A stretch of DNA of 64,000 bases from Pogonophryne albipinna. Taxonomy: Eukaryota > Chordata > Actinopteri > Perciformes > Artedidraconidae. Under the pieces are notes generated by a model, which was given only the letters and a program-made list of their open reading frames with translations, ran no database searches and was not told the DNA's origin. A program made the translations under genes and the position numbers. Of the stretch, positions 38,441-49,941 are shown piece by piece. The stretch covers positions 3,446,793-3,510,792 of the forward strand of contig CM053244.1 in assembly GCA_028583405.1 (NCBI GenBank). Reading direction: 5' to 3'. Numbering within the stretch: position 1 is the first letter of the stretch; each line of letters starts with the position of its first letter.

Positions 38441-39245
38441 AAATACTACAGACACTGCTTTGGATATTGTTACTATGCAAGGACAAGTACTCGAGGTGGT
38501 TACCTGTTATAAATACCTTGGTATCTGGCTTGATGATTGTCTCACTTACTTCATGTCATTAATCTGCTTAAAAAGCTGAGGGTTAGGCTAGATTTCTTTT
38601 TCAGAAACAAGTCCTGTTTCTCGCTTGAGGCCAGGAAAAGGCTCCGTGACCTTTTGACCTGTGCTGGACTATGGTGATCTGGTGTATATGAATGCACCTG
38701 CCCATTGCCTGAACAAGTTAGATGCTGCCTATCACAGCGCTCTGAGATTTGTTACTAGCTGTAAAGCACTCACTCATCACTGTACCCTGTATGCCAGGGC
38801 AGGTCTGCCTTCACCAACTGTACAGAGGCTCAGTCATTGGTACATGTTCATCTACAAAGCAATGCTGGGTAAACTACCATCTTGTATCTGCTCTCTGATC
38901 TCACAGAGAGTGGCAAGCAGCTATTGCCTGAGATCCCAGGATGTGTTTTATGACATGTGCCAAGTGCTAGGACTGTTCTAGGCACTAAGGCTTTTATGTG
39001 TGCTGCTCCTCTAGCTTGGAACACTATGAGCATGTTGGTTCCCCTGCATCCTTTTAAAGCTCGGATAGATGAAATGTTATTAGACATCTGTCATTGTGAA
39101 TAGGTTGCTCATGTATACCCCTGTAATTATGTTGTGTGTGTCCTTGTTGTGTTCTGTTGTTTGTATGTGTACCCAACGTGCTGCAGGTCTCCTTGAGAAA
39201 GAGATCGTTGGTCTCAATGGGATTCACCTGGTTAATAAAGGCTAC

Positions 39246-40180
39246 AAACAAATCCCTGGGATTGTGTTTGTTTGAAAATGTATTATCTGTACTGTATCAT
39301 AATCAGTTTAAATTGGGTTTGCACTCATGTCACAAAGAAATATGATAAATGACGCTAAACAAACAGAGAACCCTTGGCAACAATGCTTTTTATTTTGAAT
39401 ATCCTCAAGTGCTCTGTTGTATTTTAGTAAAAGCTAATTAACCACAAGCTTCATTATATTTGAATGTAATCGCCCAAAACCGTGAGCAGCAGGCAGTTAA
39501 ACGAGCTAAACAAGAAGCAGTGAATGATCAGTTGTGCCAGTTTTCTTTGTTTTATGAACTCTTTCACTGAACCTCTATCGTCTCCTCCAGCAACAGACTG
39601 AGCGTGTCCACGCCAAGATGTCCGCCACGTCCTTCCAGGGATATTTTGATTAAATGTGCAGACATCCGTCCAAACTGCACGACAACATGATGCCGATGTC
39701 TCCGGACGACTACAAGGCTTTATCGCAGTCCTTAACAACGGCCATTATAGTCCTTGACTAGAGAGGTGATGTGTGGCGTGCAGATGTGAACGAAGCCAAG
39801 CTGGGAGAGGATGAGGCCAGCGAGAGGAAGGCTTGTTGGCAGAGCCGCAGGCCTCTGGAACATAAATGCTGTTATCTGCTAACGTTGCTCTTCTGCTGCT
39901 GGCTGCTGTATCTGTGGTGACTCATCAGAAACACACAATTAGAGAGACACATAGTGTCCAGGGTCTCGAAGTCCAACCTGTTCTACCTGTTCCGCTCAGT
40001 GTGCCTGAAGAGCGGCCGCTCTGAGCTCCTCTCCCTGCCCTCCTACTCCCAGGCCAAGATGTCCGCCACGTTCTTCCAGCTAACCAAGGATAAGAAACCG
40101 AACAGAAGTTCACACCTTTATACACTCAACGCAAGCTTGAGGGATGTCGCCTGGAAGCTATTTGTATAAGTTCTTGGCCT
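39246..40180 (+). other. Unrecognised sequence with coding-like fragments
   Basis: Two plus-strand segments look coding in composition. 39652-39892 reads MCRHPSKLHDNMMPMSPDDY and onward with one in-frame TAG. 39950-40100 reads SNLFYLFRSVCLKSGRSELL and onward. The phrase GCCAAGATGTCCGCCACGT occurs in both (near 39613 and 40058), so the second may be a partial copy of sequence near the first. I do not recognise the protein. These could be decayed exons of a host gene or of an unfamiliar element. Confidence 0.35.
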
Positions 40181-41440
40181 CCTGTACATGTCGGAGTGGC
40201 AGTATTCTGTTGGCCTGAAATCCCAAAATGTGCATGTTTTAATTATTTATTCAAGTTTGGTTTTAATCAACATATATCTAAGGTGTGATTTTATAAGGAT
40301 CATTGCATGTTTTTTTACTTGTGCTGTGGTTTTTAATGGAGTGATTTTATCTGTGAATCTTGTTGGTTTATTTCTTGGGATTGACATTATTGAAACCGGC
40401 TGCGTCTGACTGGACAAACCCCCCCCCCCCCCATGGCGCATGATTGGCCGATAGTGAACGGTATTTTGTTTTTAAGCAATCAGACACAGCTGAACAGGAG
40501 GAAAAAGACAGGAGGAGGTGCAAGGAGAAGGACGAACGAGAAAGCAGGAAGCGGAGCAGAGACGCTGGGAGCAATCGGACCGGGGGAGACCACAATACAA
40601 CGCTTGAAAACAGCTAAGTAAAGGGAACCGGCTAACCCAGCTGTTTGTCTGTGTGGTGTTTTTGCTGTTGAGCGTCTGTGCCACTGAGGGCTTTCTCTCT
40701 CTCATCAGTGTTGCAGAGTGGAGGAGTGACGAGAGGCGGCGCCTAGGAGAGACACCGAGGAGGACGAGGCAGCGAGTCCTGACGGATTGACTCGGGGAAA
40801 AGCCCCCCCCCCCCCCCCCCCCCCCCCCGTGTGGAATATTACTGGACTCTGCCATTGATGACAGTATTCTTAAAGACAATAATTCTGCTTGGTCTCGGTT
40901 CCAACCAGTTTTACCTGGGAGCTATTTTAACTAGTATTGTCTACCTTTGTATTATTACCTTGTTGTTTTTAATATAGATCTATTTTAGTATTCAAACCGT
41001 AATTTATTGAGTATAATAAATTACCTAAAATCTGTCCTTTGGTCCTCTATTCTTTGACGTGGAAATGAGTTGCTGGTATATAAAAAAGAACCTCACACTA
41101 GCGTGTGACATATATAATCCCTTTTCAGCATTATCCTGTCTTTACTTGGCAATGGAAACCATTTGCAAAGGGCTGACCCCGTGGATAGTGTCTGTTTCCC
41201 TCATAACGGGCTGTACATCTTCAACTGCAATCCTGTGTGATTCTCAGCGGCACAGGCTGTAATTGAATGTGTGCCTGTGGAATTCAGTGCTGGGTCATAT
41301 TGCTTCAGTAAAATACCAACAGCTTTGTTCCGCCACAAAAAAATACATTAACAAAATGAGGTCAGCCAAATTTCTGGGCGACACTTTACGTACCACACAT
41401 TACTTTTTACAGACTTGTTGGAAGCTAATAGATTTAATTT
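40181..41440. other. No gene recognised; two cytosine runs
   Basis: Contains a C14 run at 40419-40432 and a C26 run at 40803-40828 in otherwise mixed sequence. The complementary G-runs could form quadruplexes, and run length is prone to assembly error. No coding frame is credible. Confidence 0.5.
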
Positions 41441-41442
41441 GT

Positions 41443-41640
41443 TAGCGCTTTTACAGGTGCTCAAAGACGCTTTACAGATATAGTGAAAATAAATAAATAT
41501 ATGGTTAAAGTCACATTAAAAGCCAGATTGAAGAGGTGAGTTTGTGTTTGGATAGGAGGTTGGCTTCTGATGAGCGGAGGCAGCGGGAAGGGGTGTGGTG
41601 GTGCAGCAGGTCTGTGAGGTAGGATAACCAGATTTACGGC
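41443..41640 (-). mobile_element. LINE 3' fragment
   Basis: AGCGCTTTTACAGGTGCTC, GACGCTTTACAGATA and AAAAGCCAGATTGAAGAGG on the plus strand are the reverse complement of a common teleost LINE 3' region (GCGCTTTACA type). The fragment ends where the DIRS element begins. No reading frame is left. Confidence 0.5.
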
Positions 41641-43632
41641 CCTGGTTCTCATTCATAACAGTCCGTTCGATGTCTCACTATGGGATGCGCCTCAACGCGT
41701 ATGCAAACGGAAGCATCAATCTCATTACGCCAATCCTGATTGGCTGGTGATCTTGACGTCAACGTCAGGGAATCCACCCACCCTTTAAGTAGCTTGCGCT
41801 ACGACGCAGCGTCATTCAAACACCTCTTCTCGCTTCAGAGCACATCTCGATTTATCAGTAACCGGGCTAGCTTAACGGTTGACGGGCGCTTGCCGGTTAC
41901 TTTTTTGCTTTGCAAGAAGACTGAGCAATATTAACACACCAGTTAATATTGTAATCTGCCTCGGCGTTTCTTTCTGTCGAAATAACGGTAAGGTTTGATT
42001 TTTTCTTCAAGCTAGATTTTCTCGCTACTAGACAAGAAGGCTATATCGATAATACCCGCCGAACAGAGTCAGAGCGGCTTTTATTCCAAGTATTTCCTCG
42101 TTCCCAAACGGGGAGGGAACGGAATTCGGCCTATACTAGATTTGAGAGCTCTGAACAAATATCTCAAAAGATACAAGTTCAGGATGCTCACTCACGCATC
42201 TCTGTTGCGTCTCGTGCGTCAGGGCGATTGGTTCACATAAATCGACCTAAAAGACGTGTATTTCCACATCCCAATATATTATCCACACAGGAAATATCTG
42301 AGGTTCGCTTCTCAGGGTGTCTGTTACGAGTACAGAGTACTTCCCTTCGGTCTGTCTCTCAGTCCACGAGTGTTTGTACGGTGTACGGAGGCAGCAATCG
42401 CCCCGTTAAGGCAACAGGGTATTCGCCTGGCAACTTATTTAGACGATTGGCTCCTTCTTGCACAGTCGGAGCAAGAGGCTATTACGCAGACGAATGTCCT
42501 CGTAAAACACCTGCTCGACCTGGGTTTCGTAATAAACACAGAAAAGAGCATGTTGTCTCCAGCCCAGACTGTACTCTTGCTGGGCCTACGCCTGAATTCG
42601 GTGCCCTTTACAGCCCGCCTGTCAGCGGAGAGAGTGAAAGCCTTGAGGGCTTGCCTCGCTCATTTCCAGCCACGCAAATATGTTCTCTTCAGATCATGTC
42701 TGCGGTTACTGGGGCTCATGGCGTCAGCCATCCTGGTGGTACGACTGGGACGCTTACACATGAGGGAGTTTCAGCGCTGGGTAGCTGCCCTCAGACTGGA
42801 CCCCGTGCGTCATGGCGCGCGGAGAGTGATGGTCACTATGAAATGCGAAATGGCTCTGCGCCACTGGCTGCACCCGACTTTTCTAGTACGGGGCGTGCCT
42901 ATGGGTGCTGTCCTATCGCGGAAGGTGGTCACCACAGACGCATGTCTGACGGGCTGGGGGGGTATATACGAAGGTCGACCTGTGAGGGGTCTCTGGAGCA
43001 GAGACCTCCAACGGTCACACATAAATTATCTGGAGCTTTTAGCGGTGTTCCTCACCCTGAAACGCTTTCTGCCTTTTCTCAGAGGACATCATGTCCTCGT
43101 GAGGACAGACAACACGACAATATCGTATATGAACCGTCAAGGGGGTTTGCGTTCTCTCCAGTTACACATGCTGGCACGCAAACTGATCTTATGGAGCTGC
43201 GGACGTGTCCTCTCTCTGAGAGCGACGCACGTACCAGGAGTGATGAACCTCGGGGCAGATCTGCTGTCCAGAGTTGCACCACTATATGCAGACTGGACTC
43301 TACATCCAATGGTTGTGAGTCAGCTGTGGGTGCGTTACTGCCGGGCCGCGGTGGATCTGTTCGCATCAAAAGAAAACGCTCAATATCAGCTGTTCTTTTC
43401 AATGCGCGATTTAAACGCACCGTTAGGCGCGAAGAGGTGCTTATTTTTGAATGACGCTGCGACGTAGCGCAAGCTACTTAAAGGGTGGGTGGATTGCCTG
43501 ACGTTGACGTCAAGATCACCAGCCAATCAGGATTGGCGTAATGAGATTGATGCTTCTGTTTGCATACGCGTTGAGGCGCATCCCATAGTGAGACATCTCA
43601 CTTCATGTTACTCTGAGAACTGGGGTTACATA
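41641..43632 (+). mobile_element. DIRS-type retrotransposon, internally deleted
   Basis: Bounded by long inverted terminal repeats at 41669-41820 and 43447-43597, almost identical over about 150 bases (ACTATGGGATGCGCCTCAAC on the left, its complement on the right). The inverted similarity fades outward to a GGTTCTCA/TGAGAAC pair near 41641 and 43620. Inverted terminal repeats together with an RT-RNase H of this type identify DIRS rather than Ngaro. The gag-like gene and the tyrosine recombinase are absent: the RNase H frame runs directly into the right repeat. Confidence 0.85.
42040..43467 (+). pseudogene. DIRS reverse transcriptase-RNase H, one premature stop
   Basis: The frame opens near 42040 with the RT fingers (FLVPKRGGNGIRPILDLRALN), hits TAA at 42238-42240 inside the conserved WF-x-x-IDLKDVYFHIPI segment, then stays open for about 400 codons. 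Motifs: YRVLPFGLSLSPRVFVR, the catalytic YLDDWLLL, LGLRLNSVPFTARLS, and RNase H with VTTDACLTGWGG, INYLELLAVFLTL, VRTDNTTISYMNRQGG and PGVMNLGADLLSR. The end, NAPLGAKRCLFLNDAAT, reads into the right inverted repeat, so the sequence between RNase H and the recombinase has been deleted. Apart from the TAA it is well kept. Confidence 0.88.
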
Positions 43633-44639
43633 AGTAACCTATAGTTCTAGTATCAGCAATGGTTTATGGATTTTACTTCAACTTGTGGTACCGTGATTTG
43701 CTGTGATGAAAGGTGTATTTCCATGCAAGGCTTTTACGTGTTCATGTAGATCAGTATCCTGAGGGTCATCAACCTGGGGCTGCGCCAGAACAACTCTGTC
43801 TGCACCTCTGCAATCCTGACAGGCTGATGGGGGAATGTTTTTTTGGGGGGGTGGTCTTCGAAAGGTAGTCTGAGGGTAGCAGTCTCTCATAGGGATCTGC
43901 CCCATTCCCTACATTCCTTGTTAGGCAACCTGCTTAAGATGAACATGTTTAAATTGGAGATTGTTGTTTTTCGACGTCCAGAGTTTTTTTGCAACTCTTA
44001 AAAAATGTTGGGGCCCCTGCTCTGCACGCCTTTCCACAATAGCTTAAACCCTCCTTTCTCCCTCCCTCCTTGCTTCCTCTGTCCCGTAGAAATGCGCCAT
44101 TGACAGATCTTTATCAGCAGCCTCACCCCTGCTCGGGCTCGCCGTTTGCCTTGGTTTTATTTCACCGACCAAGCGCTGAGCCAGGATGAGGGATTTGTGT
44201 GCGCTTCCCTCTGCAGCACTAATGTGAAACTGGTGTATTTGTGGTCGTGACAATCCTGTTCCACGAATGTTGCTCTGGATGATAATAACATGGGTCCGTG
44301 CCTGAGCGACAACCAAGTGTGGTGAGGGTCGGCCGCAGATGGTTGTGCCTGTGGAGGATATAAACAGCGGAAATGTCAAAACAACCTCTGGACAAGTTAA
44401 AGGAGAGTGAGACAGAAAGGGGGTAGAAAAGATGCCATTGAGCAAGACAAATGAAAAAAGGCTTTACTGAGAATAAGACTCTAAAAATAGACTTTATGAA
44501 TATTGCTTGCTTGTCCTTGTTTGTGTGAAGGCTGTGTGCAGGAGGTGTCGCCCTTCACCTTCCGGGGCTTGGGACAAACCGGCTGTGCAGCTCCTCTTGC
44601 TCGGGACAGTCCTCAAAAAGATTTGATACTGTTGGTACT
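43633..44639. other. No gene recognised
   Basis: Unassigned sequence right of the DIRS element. The 133-codon minus-strand frame at 44044-44445 has no motif and low-complexity features, so I do not call it. Confidence 0.4.
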
Positions 44640-44760
44640 TGTAAATGTCGATAGGTATGTAAATGTACCATTAATGTGTAACCTACTTGCTGCAGGTCTC
44701 CCTTGAAAAAGAGATCAATGAGACCTGCCTGGTTAAATAAATGTTTAATAAAAACCTACT
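44640..44760 (+). mobile_element. LINE 3'-end fragment
   Basis: GCTGCAGGTCTCCCTTGAAA, then GAGATCAATGAGACC and CTGGTTAAATAAATG. This matches the 3' end of the LINE at 34935-39245 (near 39178-39235), so it is a very short 5'-truncated copy of the same or a closely related family. Confidence 0.7.
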
Positions 44761-44795
44761 GAACAAGAAACTCCAGGTAATTTTATTAATTTTAA

Positions 44796-45580
44796 AGGTC
44801 CCATGTCATGCTTTTCCGGTTAGTACCCGTCCCCTTGTGTGTTATGAAGGTTTTTATGCATGTAAATGGTGTGCAGAGTCAAAACCCTCAAAGTACACCC
44901 TGTAGCGAGTAAACTCTAAAACAGAAAAGACCTCCCCAAAACGCCTCGTTGGACATAGGTCACTGTCCATTTGATTCTTCCGGGTACATCATGATGTCAT
45001 GTCGTCCCCGGAACGAAATGGACCAATCCGTGGAGCCGTTACGTTAAGCCCCCGCTGATTGGTCCAAATTGACCAATCCACGGACTTCCTCCCACACTCA
45101 GTGCATGCAGCTCTCCTGATTTCTCCTCCCTGGCTGTAGGCTGATAACAGACAGTTGGGATCGCGGCGAAATTCTCTCTGCAGACCCATTCTCACAGCGT
45201 TTATCAACCTTTTTCTTACTCAATATCAAGCCACACTTATTGTTTTTACTTCGGCTGTGTGTGCTCAGGATGAGTTTGGCTGTGTTTCGCTGTGTATCGC
45301 TAAACAAGGAAATCACACCTCCACGGAGCTCAGCGCAATTCATAACGTCCCGACTGGTCCCGACCAATCGGAGCACACTGTGCTGGGAGGGAGGGGAGGG
45401 GAGGGGGGGGTGGGGTGCAAGAGCTGCAACGAGCCGTTTAGTGGAGAGAGTGAATACTGCTGAATACACATGCTGTATGCGAAACCAATGTGAGTTTGGA
45501 AAATTGCACAGTATAAATCTATTCTAGTAGAACTCAACAATGGAATTATGATCAGTGGAAATGGCCATGACATGGGACCT
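44796..45580. mobile_element. TTAA-target non-autonomous DNA transposon (copy B)
   Basis: 785 bases with inverted ends AGGTCCCATGTCATG and CATGACATGGGACCT, flanked by intact TTAA at 44792-44795 and 45581-45584. The interior shares blocks with copy A at 3931-4525 (CCCTGTAGCGAGTAA, CCGTTACGTTAAGCC, CCAATGTGAGTTTGGAA). It is non-coding. Confidence 0.85.
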
Positions 45581-45585
45581 TTAAA

Positions 45586-46060
45586 GCTATTTGAAGTAAT
45601 TACTACATCCACTGACTCTCTGTGTGATCAGAGTGTAATGCTGTCCAGAAAGACCAAGAATGGGACAGCTGATGCAACTGTTGAAGTCCAGCGGTACCTG
45701 TCCAAACCAAATATCGGCCGCTTGGAGGACCCTCTGAACTACTGGCAGACACACCTCTATAAACTTGCAGTCACTTTTTTGTGCACACCTGCTTCCTCAG
45801 TCCCGTGTGAAAGGGTCTTTTCAAAGTTGTATCAAAGAAAAGAAATCGCCTAAACCTGAAAACTGTTGAAAAAATATTTACATTTTTATACTTTTGTATA
45901 ATTATTTACAGTATCTTTAGAATGTCAACGATAACGAAGATTACAAATAATGTGGCTGTTTTACACCACGTCTTGTGTGCACGTGAAGCCTCACGAGATG
46001 AACCTTTTAGTGAACCGGATTGCTGGAAAGCTTCAAAGCTTCATCTCGTGATCAATACTA
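45586..46060 (+). pseudogene. hAT transposase C-terminal end
   Basis: Directly right of copy B, a plus-strand frame runs to TAA at 45851-45853: ADATVEVQRYLSKPNIGR, LEDPLNYWQTHLYKLAV, then the hAT dimerisation motif FLCTPASSVPCERVFSKL. This is the C-terminal signature of ZBED/Ac-like hAT transposases. The usual SKKRNRL continuation is broken. The following 200 bases (GAAGCCTCACGAGATGA, then an inverted TTCATCTCGTG) look like the 3' UTR and end of the element; a similar block is at 50707-50775. The rest of the gene is missing here. Confidence 0.82.
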
Positions 46061-46466
46061 AAAAATATTACACTCAAAAAGCAGGCAAGGTTTAGCAAAG
46101 GAAGCAGGAAGATGGGGAGAGGAACCCCACCAGTGAAGAAAATGACAGCAGGAAACATTCACAGGGTGATGACTGACTGACAATGAGTGCTTGGACATGC
46201 AGGCAAATATAGAGACCGGGCTAATTCAATTAACAACACGCAGCTGGAGAGTGCTGGTAAAGGCGGGCAGCAGGGAGATCCCACACCTTGAGTCCTACAC
46301 CTGGTGACGTACAAATTAAAACTATAAAATGCGTCACTCGCTACTCTCCTTATAACATGTAAAATCACATTACAACGTGCCCCAGTCCATCTGCCTTTAG
46401 CCAGTAGGATAGCTTCCAGAAGTTATCGTTTGGCTCAGGGGACGCGGATCAGTGAAACTTCCTGCA

Positions 46467-46718
46467 GACTCAGAGCCTTAACCGTAGCAGATCCAGAGAT
46501 CCAGACTCGTCATGCACGAGCATAGCCGCGGGAACTGGGAAGTCATTTCACTTAGGGGGTGCGGACAAAAGTGGGGAGAGATTTCAACAACAGTAACATG
46601 AAGTTTTTCAAATGTACACCATTCGCAGCCCTGCCTCCAGCACCCCTACTTCCCGCAGCTATTGTGCATGACGGACTCAGAGCCGTAACCGTATAGCAGC
46701 AGATCCAGAGATCCAGCA
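46467..46718. repeat. Small inverted-repeat element between direct repeats
   Basis: GACTCAGAGCCTTAACCGTA followed by GCAGATCCAGAGATCCAG occurs at 46467 and again, slightly altered, from 46674. Between them lie inverted ends: GTCATGCACGAGCATAGCCG and, on the right, CTATTGTGCATGAC. This looks like a short DNA element flanked by about 40-base direct repeats, longer than a normal target duplication. Confidence 0.45.
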
Positions 46719-48180
46719 ATGTTTTGTAATAGCTGCTTGTCTCGAAACTCCTTTTCCCGCAACAATTTCCTTTTCCGAGCGCCACTCTCAAACTTTTTCT
46801 TCTCTGACATTTTCTCCTAAACAACCTTCATCTGTCACTCAATCAGTCGCAATTTGAATAAGTCACATGTTAAACATATTCTCATTCTGATTGGCTGTTA
46901 AGTGGTGCACACTGACTGTTTCGGAGTCATCTCTGGAATCCATCGATCTGATTGATTAGCGGAGCAAATGATCAAAATACTACGGAGGGAAGATATTTTC
47001 GTTTGGATTACTGGTCTGGGGGAAGCTCGCACGTGTGTGTGTTTGTGTGTGTTTGCGTTTGTGTGTATTGTGTTTGTTTCCCGGGGAAAACCCTCAGGAG
47101 AAACACTGGCTGTTGCTGTGACGTCAAGTTACTCCGTTCTCCGCTTGTAATTATGCCGAAGCTTCAAAGCTGTATTTATCATCTGAATTTGCCGAAAGAA
47201 GTTTAATATTCTGAAAGCCAAGACTTTGTTTATTTGAATTTTTTTAAAAACACTATAAATAAAAAAAATGAAAACTGCGGTCGCACGTGTGCGCGCAGTG
47301 ATGAACGGGCCCTCGCGTCCGTGCGGGTTGCTGGTCCTATACTACTGTAGTGTTACATTGACTGTTTTTGTTTGGCTGGACTGATAGAGTATCACCGTTG
47401 TGTTTTAGTCTTTAAAAGTGAACATGTTATTGAATGAAATCTGTCCTCTATGAGTAGAAGGAATCTTAACCATGTCATATGATTTAGTACTTTAGCAGAG
47501 AAGAAGAAGTGTGTAAGCAGTACAGACAAATAAAGAGTCATTAGGAATTGACATTAGAGATTACACTGTTTTCTAACAAGTTGGCCCAACAATTGATCCC
47601 AGTGAGTGCATCATCGAAGGACAAGAACGATTGTTGTATTGATTGCATCATCATACAATGACAAAATAGTCCTTTGTACTAATGTGTTTTTGTGTCTTCA
47701 TGTGTGCAGATCGAACTGAGGAGGAGGAAGAGGAAGAAATGTTTTTTTTGGAACTAAATGTGTTCAGTTAATTGGTTTCATGTAGTTGTTGGTTTACAGT
47801 CCATTTTCAGTGTATGTCTGTAATTATAATTAAGAATGTTAAGAAGGGGGGGAGCTGTTGTGTATTAACTGTTGTAAATAACACAATATTATTAGTAATA
47901 ATGACATTGCCATCAATGAATAGATAGCATGATGTTGTTTTTCCAGAAATCCTCTTCCACACTTTAATTCCCCTAAATGAGGAAGAGCATTATTTATGAT
48001 ACAATGCAACTGTATGGTCCCCACACAGTTTATTACCATCGTGAGGCAGTGTTAACAAGAACATGTTAATAGCAATGTAATCAGTATATGGCAAGTACTA
48101 TATGGCACACAGATGTAATTTGTTAATTATAAGTATGTAAGGCTGAAGTGACAGCAGTGATGAGCTCTACACATCTACAC
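46719..48180. other. No gene recognised
   Basis: Includes a degenerate GT-rich patch at 47030-47075. A possible last exon follows a TGTGTGCAG acceptor near 47710 (GAG-rich, encoding EEEEEEEMFFLELNVFS then stop), but with no supporting upstream exon I do not call it. Confidence 0.35.
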
Positions 48181-48189
48181 TCATACGTC

Positions 48190-49201
48190 TGTACTGCAGT
48201 CAGCGGAGGTTTGGGTGGATGATGTTCCTGAGCGCTGTTCAGGCTTGCTTTCTCCAGCACCTGAGGTGGCAGCTCTGTCCTTCTGATTGGTCGTTCCCCA
48301 GCAGATCCATTTCTCCAGAGTTGTAGTAATCAGAGAAAACAAGAGATCATAAAAGACATGGTTGCTAAAGCATGATTGAACAATGTAACTGTAAGCCTTA
48401 TAGACAGAGAAAGTCTTTGTGTGTGGGGGGGGGTGTGTGTGTTTATGTGTAGGCTTTAGGAGATATCTACAAATACAATGTTTGTACAACGTGTGTGTGT
48501 GTGTGAGCGTTGATGTGGCAGGCAGACAGGCAGGACTCAGTAGCTTATCTGACATTTAAATGGTCCAAAAAGGTATATTCTCCGTTAGCCTACGAGCTCC
48601 TCGTTTCAGCTAGCAACTATTTTCTTCACAATTTAGCATCACATTGGATATGGGCAGAATTTGTGCTGGATTGGAATTTCTTCGAACATTCCCCTAGGAG
48701 GAGTTTGCAAGAATGTGCTTAAAATGCATGAAAAACGCACATTGTTGAATATGGCCAACTTCCTGGGGGGCGGGGCTAATAAAAGCAAATTTGAAATATG
48801 TCCGCAATCATAAGAGACATTTGTATACAGCGTTTCGTGAATTTTGGAAAACCTATACGCGAGTAGTTTGGAGTAATGTGTGCCATGTAAATCGTCAAAA
48901 AATACCTAAATGTAAACATTTATGGTTTCTACCAGTTGTGTGTCTGATATATACAAAGTAAACACGCATGTAAACAAGCATATTAACATCAAATAAAGAC
49001 CAGTGCTCTCACCTTGGTGGTTTGGTAAAGACGCTGGAGTAAAGCTCTGGACAGAGATGACAAACTGACAAGGCGTGTCAACATCATCGTGTCATTTAAA
49101 ACAGGATGAGAGTCCACTTTTGAGGGGGTCAGCATGTTCTCCTTCTGATCTCCATCAGTGCTAGCAGTGTTATTTCCCAAGGTAGCCATCTGCATAGACA
49201 A
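48190..49201 (-). other. Unrecognised two-exon repeated gene fragment
   Basis: Minus strand. A first exon at about 49020-49201 reads MSMQMATLGNNTASTDGDQ and onward with a Leu/Ser-rich helix, ending at a CCAAG/GTGAGA donor. A second block at about 48226-48325 reads NSGEMDLLGNDQSEGQSCHL. The second block has a relative on the plus strand at 58005-58415, where it is tandemly repeated and preceded by a normal TTAG acceptor. I do not recognise the protein. The shared exon suggests a mobile element or dispersed gene family. Confidence 0.4.
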
Positions 49202-49589
49202 TTTGAAAACAGCTTAATTACACCATGAGCAAATGTAGCATAGGATCACATCGGGGTCGTTTTTAAAGGCAGAGCTACCCAAATACCAAAATGCCTGACA
49301 TCGCCACCTGGGGAGTTTCACCCCAGGAGACATTTCATTTACACCTCAGAACTAAGAAGGCTCTACAAGTTTGTGACTGGCACAAGACAGAGACGTGGTT
49401 CGATTATAATGAAGCAGTTTATATCAAAATGTCAATCACATGTATTTGTTTATTCTTAGTAAACACACTTTCTCAGACCCTCACTCATATAGAGGTCGGA
49501 ACATGTCATAAGTATAAATGGATACAAGCATAAATAAATGTAGGAATAAAAACATGAATAAATATGTTCAGGGAGCTTTAGTGTGTGTG

Positions 49590-49660
49590 CTGTGGCTCAG
49601 CTGGAAAGCAGTCGACTCCTGACCGCAGGTCCCTGGTTCAACAACTGGTCAATACGTCTT
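49590..49660 (+). repeat. tRNA-like SINE fragment
   Basis: TGTGGCTCAGCTGGAAAGCA resembles an A box and CCTGGTTCAACAACTGG a B box about 40 bases later. The anticodon arm is not well formed, so a SINE head is more likely than a tRNA gene. Confidence 0.45.
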
Positions 49661-49941
49661 TGTTGTTGTTTATAAAAGCTACAGCTAAATGAGATAATGT
49701 AGTTAATAAATGTATTCTTTGATATGGTTTAGCCTCTCTCAGGCTACAACATGGTTACGTTTATGAATATTATTAAGGAATACAAATCCCTCTTTGCAAT
49801 GTTTGCCAGCCTCCTTAGGCGTTTCAATCACAATCGTTCAACTGGAATAAAAACAATATTGTTAACTTGAAAATATGATTTAATGTTCGTTGTTTAGAGT
49901 TATTCTAAGGCTTTACTCAATGGGAACTCGGTATGATAGAG

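Larger units (their letters stand above)
34940..38985 (+). pseudogene. Reverse transcriptase of the interrupted LINE
   Basis: Pieces in order: IDRHAPLRTFRVKGRDNPWF (about 35000), a frameshift near 35155, SKYYRSVSTENLNNPRNLW, MLNCFNEHFVS, then the first insert. After it, KPAGPDNVEPFFLKIAADVI (37510) and NLSLSTNTIPKVWKSA. The central RT motifs are missing across 37645-37785. Then NGVPQGSVSGPLLFSIYINS (37840), the catalytic YADDTVMYC (37935) and LLNVEKTKV, the third insert, then YKYLGIWLDDCL (38510) and the C-terminal LDYGDLVYMNAPAHCLNKLD. Many stops follow. Confidence 0.85.
34935..39245 (+). mobile_element. CR1/L2-group LINE interrupted by three other elements
   Basis: A plus-strand non-LTR retrotransposon, 5'-truncated at about 34935. 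Its 3' end is GGTCTCCTTGAGAAAGAG followed by CACCTGGTTAATAAAGG near 39235. The same 3' end, shortened, recurs at 44640-44760. Three inserts break it: a TTAA element (35504-37484), a fragment of another TTAA family (37645-37785, replacing part of the RT), and a short element (38068-38440). The exact clade (Rex1, CR1 or L2) is not certain from motifs alone. Confidence 0.82.

Noticed and set aside
42228..43454. A 408-codon plus-strand frame overlapping the DIRS reverse transcriptase
   Set aside because: It lies in another frame of the RT-RNase H gene, is low in conserved motifs, and the alternate frame contains every RT and RNase H motif.
44044..44445. 133-codon minus-strand frame
   Set aside because: It has no recognisable domain, no splice or start context and no repeat relation. 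It is probably a chance frame in GC-richer sequence.
49590..49660. A functional tRNA gene
   Set aside because: A- and B-box-like strings are present but the acceptor and anticodon stems do not pair well, so a SINE head is more likely.
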